DNA of 9,202 nt. Origin: Acidimicrobiaceae bacterium TMED189. Its GTDB lineage: Bacteria > Actinomycetota > Acidimicrobiia > Actinomarinales > Actinomarinaceae. The DNA lies in the NCBI GenBank assembly GCA_002169845.1, contig NHIM01000008.1, positions 11,068 through 20,269 on the forward strand. The letters are read 5' to 3'. The translations under genes were made by a program, and so were the position numbers. This document shows, piece after piece, positions 6,446-9,202 of the stretch (position 1 is its first letter; each line of letters starts with the position of its first letter). The notes under the pieces are model-generated. The model made no database searches and was not told the origin of the DNA. It saw nothing but the letters and a program-made list of their open reading frames with translations.

Positions 6446-7162
6446 TTATTTTTTAATAAATAATTGATGCATTGCCACTGCGGCTGATACAGAAACATTT
6501 AAAGACTCCACATCATTATTCATATTAATACGAGATATTAAATCTAATTTTTTTTGAATCTCTTTACTAAGTCCATTTTCTTCCGAACCTACAAAAAGTG
6601 CGTATTTTTGTGATTTAAGATCTATATTATCTATTTCTATCTCACCATTCATATCTAGGCCAATAGTCCAGACATCTATGGAATTAAATTTCTTAATTAA
6701 TGAAAAAATTGAGTTGTAGAAAATAATCTCTACTTTTTCCAAACCACCACTTGCTATGGAGAAAGTTCTTTCTGTTATTTTTACAGATCTTTTGAGGGGT
6801 ATGGCAATTACTTCAAAGTTAAAAGCGGCTGCGCTGCGTGCTATAGCGCCAATATTATTTGTATCCTGAATATGGTCGCATACAATGAAGTTTTTATGTT
6901 TGAATTTCTCTAAATCTTTTTCTTTATAGGTTTTTTTTGGTTTACAAAGGGCGACAATAGAGTGCCTAGGATGGTAAGGCCATTGTTCTTTTGAGTTAAC
7001 TACAGCAATTTCAACCTTATTTTTTTTAGCTAGATTTAAGATTGCATCAAAATTTTCTGATTTGTTTTCTTGCAGTATATAGCTTACTTTTGTTGCTCTC
7101 CCAGAGTCTAAAACAGATAGAACTGCATTCTTGCCTTCAATTATTGTTCCAAGACCAGTCAT
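6446..7162 (-). CDS. rlmB: SpoU/TrmH-family 23S rRNA 2'-O-methyltransferase, RlmB-like
   Basis: This SAM-dependent SPOUT methylase is expected to 2'-O-methylate a guanosine in the peptidyl-transferase region of 23S rRNA (G2251 in E. coli). An N-terminal rRNA-binding substrate domain begins at IIEGKNAVLSVL, about seven residues in. The three SpoU motifs follow: DTNNIGAIARSAAAF (100-114), FVGSEENGLS (190-199) and INMNNDVESLNVSVSAA (212-228), which form the knotted SAM site. I place the start at ATG 7162 (238 aa) because GAGGATGGGA (7169-7178) gives it a ribosome binding site. An in-frame TTG at 7180 and ATG at 7174 are possible but poorly spaced. It overlaps the cysS end by 26 bases. The position after cysS is typical for this gene. 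The family is certain; the exact target nucleotide is by analogy. Confidence 0.88.
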   Translation of the reverse strand: MTGLGTIIEGKNAVLSVLDSGRATKVSYILQENKSENFDAILNLAKKNKVEIAVVNSKEQWPYHPRHSIVALCKPKKTYKEKDLEKFKHKNFIVCDHIQDTNNIGAIARSAAAFNFEVIAIPLKRSVKITERTFSIASGGLEKVEIIFYNSIFSLIKKFNSIDVWTIGLDMNGEIEIDNIDLKSQKYALFVGSEENGLSKEIQKKLDLISRINMNNDVESLNVSVSAAVAMHQLFIKK

Positions 7163-8534
7163 CTTTTTTCCCATCCTCAATTTTTATACCAATTTTCAAA
7201 AGGCTGTCGCGCATTACATCTGCAATTTCATATTCTTCATTAGTGCGATGTTGTTCCCTAATTATTATGTACTCATTCATAGCTTGTTCTATGGATTCAA
7301 AAATAATTCCGTAATTATCAAAGTAATTAGCTAACTTTTCATCGGATAGTTGTTCAGTCTCTGCTTTTAAAAATGTGAAGCCTAAAGTATGAAAAATATA
7401 TCTTATTGTTGCCTTTAAATCATTTTGAATTAAATGATCAAGCTTTGTTGAATTATTAATTTGTAAAAAAATTTCACCAATAAGTTTCGGTGTATTTAAA
7501 TCATCTCCCATACATTCTTCAAAGAGGTTGATAAGATTTTTGTCAATGGGGCCTGGTTTTGTGTCTTTGATAAATTCGGCTATTTTATTAAAGGTAGTTT
7601 GAGATTCAATTAGCAAGTCTTCGCTGAACTCTTGAGGACTTCTGTATTGTGCTCTCAAGAAATAGAATCGCATTACATCTCCACCATATTCATCTATATA
7701 ATCATTAAGAATTTTTACATTACCCTCAGACTTCGACATTTTTTTTCCTGATAGATTGATCATTCCATTATGGAGCCAATATTTGACAAAATTTTTATTT
7801 GGATAAGCTGCTTTTGACTGTGCCAATTCATTTTCGTGGTGAGGGAATATTAAGTCATTACCACCACAGTGAAAATCAATTTCTTCACCAAGTATTGTAT
7901 TTATCATAGCTGAGCATTCAATGTGCCATCCAGGTCTTCCTTTACCCCAAGTTGATTCCCAGTATGGCTCACCTTCTTTTGCAAATTTCCATAATGCAAA
8001 ATCTTCTGGTGCTTTCTTGTCGTCCTGAATGTCGACTCTTGTTCCTGAGATAACTTCCTCTAACTTTCTTCCTGATAGTTTTAGATAATCAGTAAAAGCT
8101 GCGGTATTAAAATATACTCCAGACTCAGAAACATAGGCCATATCTTTATCAAGGATTTGCTTAATATACACTATTATTTCATCAATATATTCTGTCGCTT
8201 TGGGCTCAAAGTCAGGAGAAAGACAATTTAAATTGCTATAAGCTTGCTCAAACTCTTTTGAAATTTTATTAGCCAGCTCTTTAAATCCAATATTTTGCTC
8301 TGAGGATTTAATGATAATTTTGTCATCAATATCAGTAATGTTCCTAGCAAATGAAACGTTGTAGTTTAAATACTTTAAATATCTAATAAAAAAATCAAAT
8401 ACTACTGATGACCTTCCGTGGCCAATGTGTGGAGAAGATTGAACTGTTGGTCCGCAGAGGTAAACTTTGACATCATCTGATGACAGTTCTACTTTCTCGA
8501 GAGATTTTGTGAAAGAATTATATAGATTAAGCAT
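7137..8534 (-). CDS. cysS: Cysteinyl-tRNA synthetase
   Basis: This class Ia aminoacyl-tRNA synthetase charges tRNA-Cys. At 465 aa it is the usual full length. The catalytic HIGH motif is at 36-39 and KMSKS at 265-269. The active-site zinc ligands are all present with E. coli spacing: Cys27 (LCGPT), Cys207 (WHIECSA), His232 and Glu236 (PHHENE). The WHIEC and GGNDLIFPHHENE stretches are family signatures. The C-terminal helical anticodon-binding region (about 320-465) is intact, which separates it from the shorter mycothiol ligase MshC. The ATG at 8534 overlaps the ispF stop by eight bases (ATGCTTAA), implying translational coupling. The 3' end contains the rlmB start signals. It is part of the carD-ispF-cysS-rlmB housekeeping run. 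Confidence 0.97.
   Translation of the reverse strand: MLNLYNSFTKSLEKVELSSDDVKVYLCGPTVQSSPHIGHGRSSVVFDFFIRYLKYLNYNVSFARNITDIDDKIIIKSSEQNIGFKELANKISKEFEQAYSNLNCLSPDFEPKATEYIDEIIVYIKQILDKDMAYVSESGVYFNTAAFTDYLKLSGRKLEEVISGTRVDIQDDKKAPEDFALWKFAKEGEPYWESTWGKGRPGWHIECSAMINTILGEEIDFHCGGNDLIFPHHENELAQSKAAYPNKNFVKYWLHNGMINLSGKKMSKSEGNVKILNDYIDEYGGDVMRFYFLRAQYRSPQEFSEDLLIESQTTFNKIAEFIKDTKPGPIDKNLINLFEECMGDDLNTPKLIGEIFLQINNSTKLDHLIQNDLKATIRYIFHTLGFTFLKAETEQLSDEKLANYFDNYGIIFESIEQAMNEYIIIREQHRTNEEYEIADVMRDSLLKIGIKIEDGKKDDWSWNNN
7169..7178 (-). promoter_or_regulatory. Ribosome binding site that favours the ATG at 7162 as rlmB start
   Basis: GAGGATGGGA on the minus strand lies inside the cysS coding end. 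Its GGGA portion ends six bases before the ATG at 7162, a normal spacing, while it overlaps or abuts the alternative TTG (7180) and ATG (7174). Confidence 0.5.
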
Positions 8535-8997
8535 TGCTCAGAGATATCGATACCAATGCTGCTGATGCTTCGTTTTTCCCAATAATTCCCAATTTATCTA
8601 CTGATTTACCCTTTAGGTTTATTTTATTTTCATCCAAACTTAATAGTTTCGAAATATTGGCTTCTATGACCTCTCTTTTTGAAGAAATATTTATCTTTTG
8701 AGATATTATTGTCATGTCAATATTATTAATTACAAATCTTGAAAAATTTATCTCGTCAAGAATTTCATTAAGCATCTCAAAACTTGGTATATTGTCAGGT
8801 GTGTTCTGATTTGATGGAAAATAATAGCCAATATCTTTATTTCCGGTTGCCCCTAAAATTGCATCAATTAGGGCGTGTAAGAGTATATCTCCATCTGAAT
8901 GTGCTTCAAAACCATCTTCATCAAAAACTACTCCACCAAGAGTTAGAGGTTTAGATTTAGAGTGTTTGTGTATATCCCAACCAGTACCAATAAACAT
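8527..8997 (-). CDS. ispF: 2-C-methyl-D-erythritol 2,4-cyclodiphosphate synthase
   Basis: This cytoplasmic MEP-pathway enzyme converts CDP-methylerythritol 2-phosphate into the cyclodiphosphate, releasing CMP, and works as a homotrimer. At 156 aa it is full length. Metal ligands are visible as Asp8 and His10 in GWDIH and His41 in DGDILLHALIDAI. AHSDGD (32-37), KDIGYYFP, NIDMTIISQ and the C-terminal KLGIIGKNEA stretch follow in the family order. The usual FPDTD reads FPSNQ here and the TTEKLG loop reads SVDKLG, mild departures that keep the acidic residue before KLG. It starts 37 bases after the carD stop, with a weak TGGAA about eight bases before the ATG. In many actinobacteria ispD stands between carD and ispF; here it does not. 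Confidence 0.96.
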   Translation of the reverse strand: MFIGTGWDIHKHSKSKPLTLGGVVFDEDGFEAHSDGDILLHALIDAILGATGNKDIGYYFPSNQNTPDNIPSFEMLNEILDEINFSRFVINNIDMTIISQKINISSKREVIEANISKLLSLDENKINLKGKSVDKLGIIGKNEASAALVSISLSNA

Positions 8998-9034
8998 TTA
9001 TAATTCCAGTCTAATAAAAGATTCTTGATCTGGT

Positions 9035-9202
9035 CTATAAACCGTCGTCTGGATCTTCTTCAGGGAGATACTGGTTAATTTTTTCTACTGCAGCTTCTTC
9101 ATCCACACCCAATGCACAAGCCACTTCACTTGCAAGGGTGATTCTAGCTTTTGCTAACATCCTTTTAAGAGCAGGAGATATTCCTTTATTAATCTGAGCA
9201 TG
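9035..9202 (-). CDS. carD: CarD-family RNA polymerase-binding regulator, C-terminal 55 residues (gene enters from the right edge)
   Basis: The last 55 codons, ending in TAG at 9037-9035, are in the window; the N-terminal RNA polymerase-interacting domain and start are outside. The fragment contains GISPALKRMLAKAR (7-20), which matches the GLS..EKRMLAKAR helix of the DNA-binding C-terminal domain of mycobacterial CarD, followed by the amphipathic region ITLASEVACALGVDEEAAVEKI. It ends with an acidic EEDPDDGL tail. CarD stabilises the open complex at rRNA and many housekeeping promoters in actinobacteria. Its position directly before ispF supports the assignment and an operon, since the gap is 37 bases and has no terminator. 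Upstream promoter and full length cannot be seen. Confidence 0.88.
   Translation of the reverse strand, partial: HAQINKGISPALKRMLAKARITLASEVACALGVDEEAAVEKINQYLPEEDPDDGL

Noticed and set aside
7042..7334. Two overlapping plus-strand open frames opposite rlmB/cysS
   Set aside because: They lie antisense to conserved housekeeping genes and are hydrophobic only because of the AT-rich complementary strand. No ribosome binding site supports them.
7137..8534. Possibility that the CysRS gene is the mycothiol ligase mshC
   Set aside because: The 465-residue length, intact C-terminal anticodon-binding region and location between ispF and rlmB fit cysS.
1..9202. Search for mobile elements, CRISPR arrays, toxin-antitoxin or phage-like genes
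   Set aside because: No direct repeat arrays, terminal inverted repeats, transposase or integrase motifs were seen. The tRNA is intact and has no integrase or repeated 3' end nearby.

Overview
The window looks like ordinary chromosomal DNA of a streamlined, AT-rich bacterium, most likely a marine actinobacterium of the low-GC Actinomarinales/Acidimicrobiia type. The evidence is a CarD C-terminus followed by ispF, cysS, a SpoU-family rRNA methylase and tRNA-Thr, a typical actinobacterial order except that ispD is not between carD and ispF. Further support comes from a Thr/Ala/Pro/Glu-rich linker after the lipobox of the solute-binding lipoprotein, very short intergenic gaps and many 4 to 26 base gene overlaps. 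The taxonomic placement is inference; no rRNA gene is present.

Layout. From the right edge leftwards, ten features run without a break on the minus strand: carD (partial), ispF, cysS, rlmB, tRNA-Thr(UGU), an unrecognised three-TM protein with a beta-rich C-terminus, then livH, livM, livG and livF. No terminator is visible inside this run. Facing it is the only plus-strand gene, a LivK-like amino-acid-binding lipoprotein (703-1989). A GAAA-loop hairpin (2007-2038) lies between the convergent livK and livF and can serve both. At the left edge a CvpA-family membrane protein is transcribed divergently from livK and runs out of the window.

How the parts work together. LivK (ligand capture), LivH and LivM (two permeases), and LivG and LivF (two ATPases) make one complete HAAT-type ABC importer for branched-chain amino acids or related amides. 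The binding protein is a separate transcription unit, which would let it be made in excess over the membrane complex. The right half is housekeeping: CarD (RNA polymerase/rRNA promoter control), IspF (MEP isoprenoid pathway), CysRS, an rRNA 2'-O-methylase and a tRNA.

What stands out. No new defence system, mobile element or CRISPR array is visible. The least explained parts are the unknown membrane protein heading the liv cluster, which resembles LiaF/toastrack envelope-stress proteins in outline, and its GTG start only four bases after the 3' end of the tRNA. A perfect 9-bp hairpin in the livK leader and the missing ispD are also notable.
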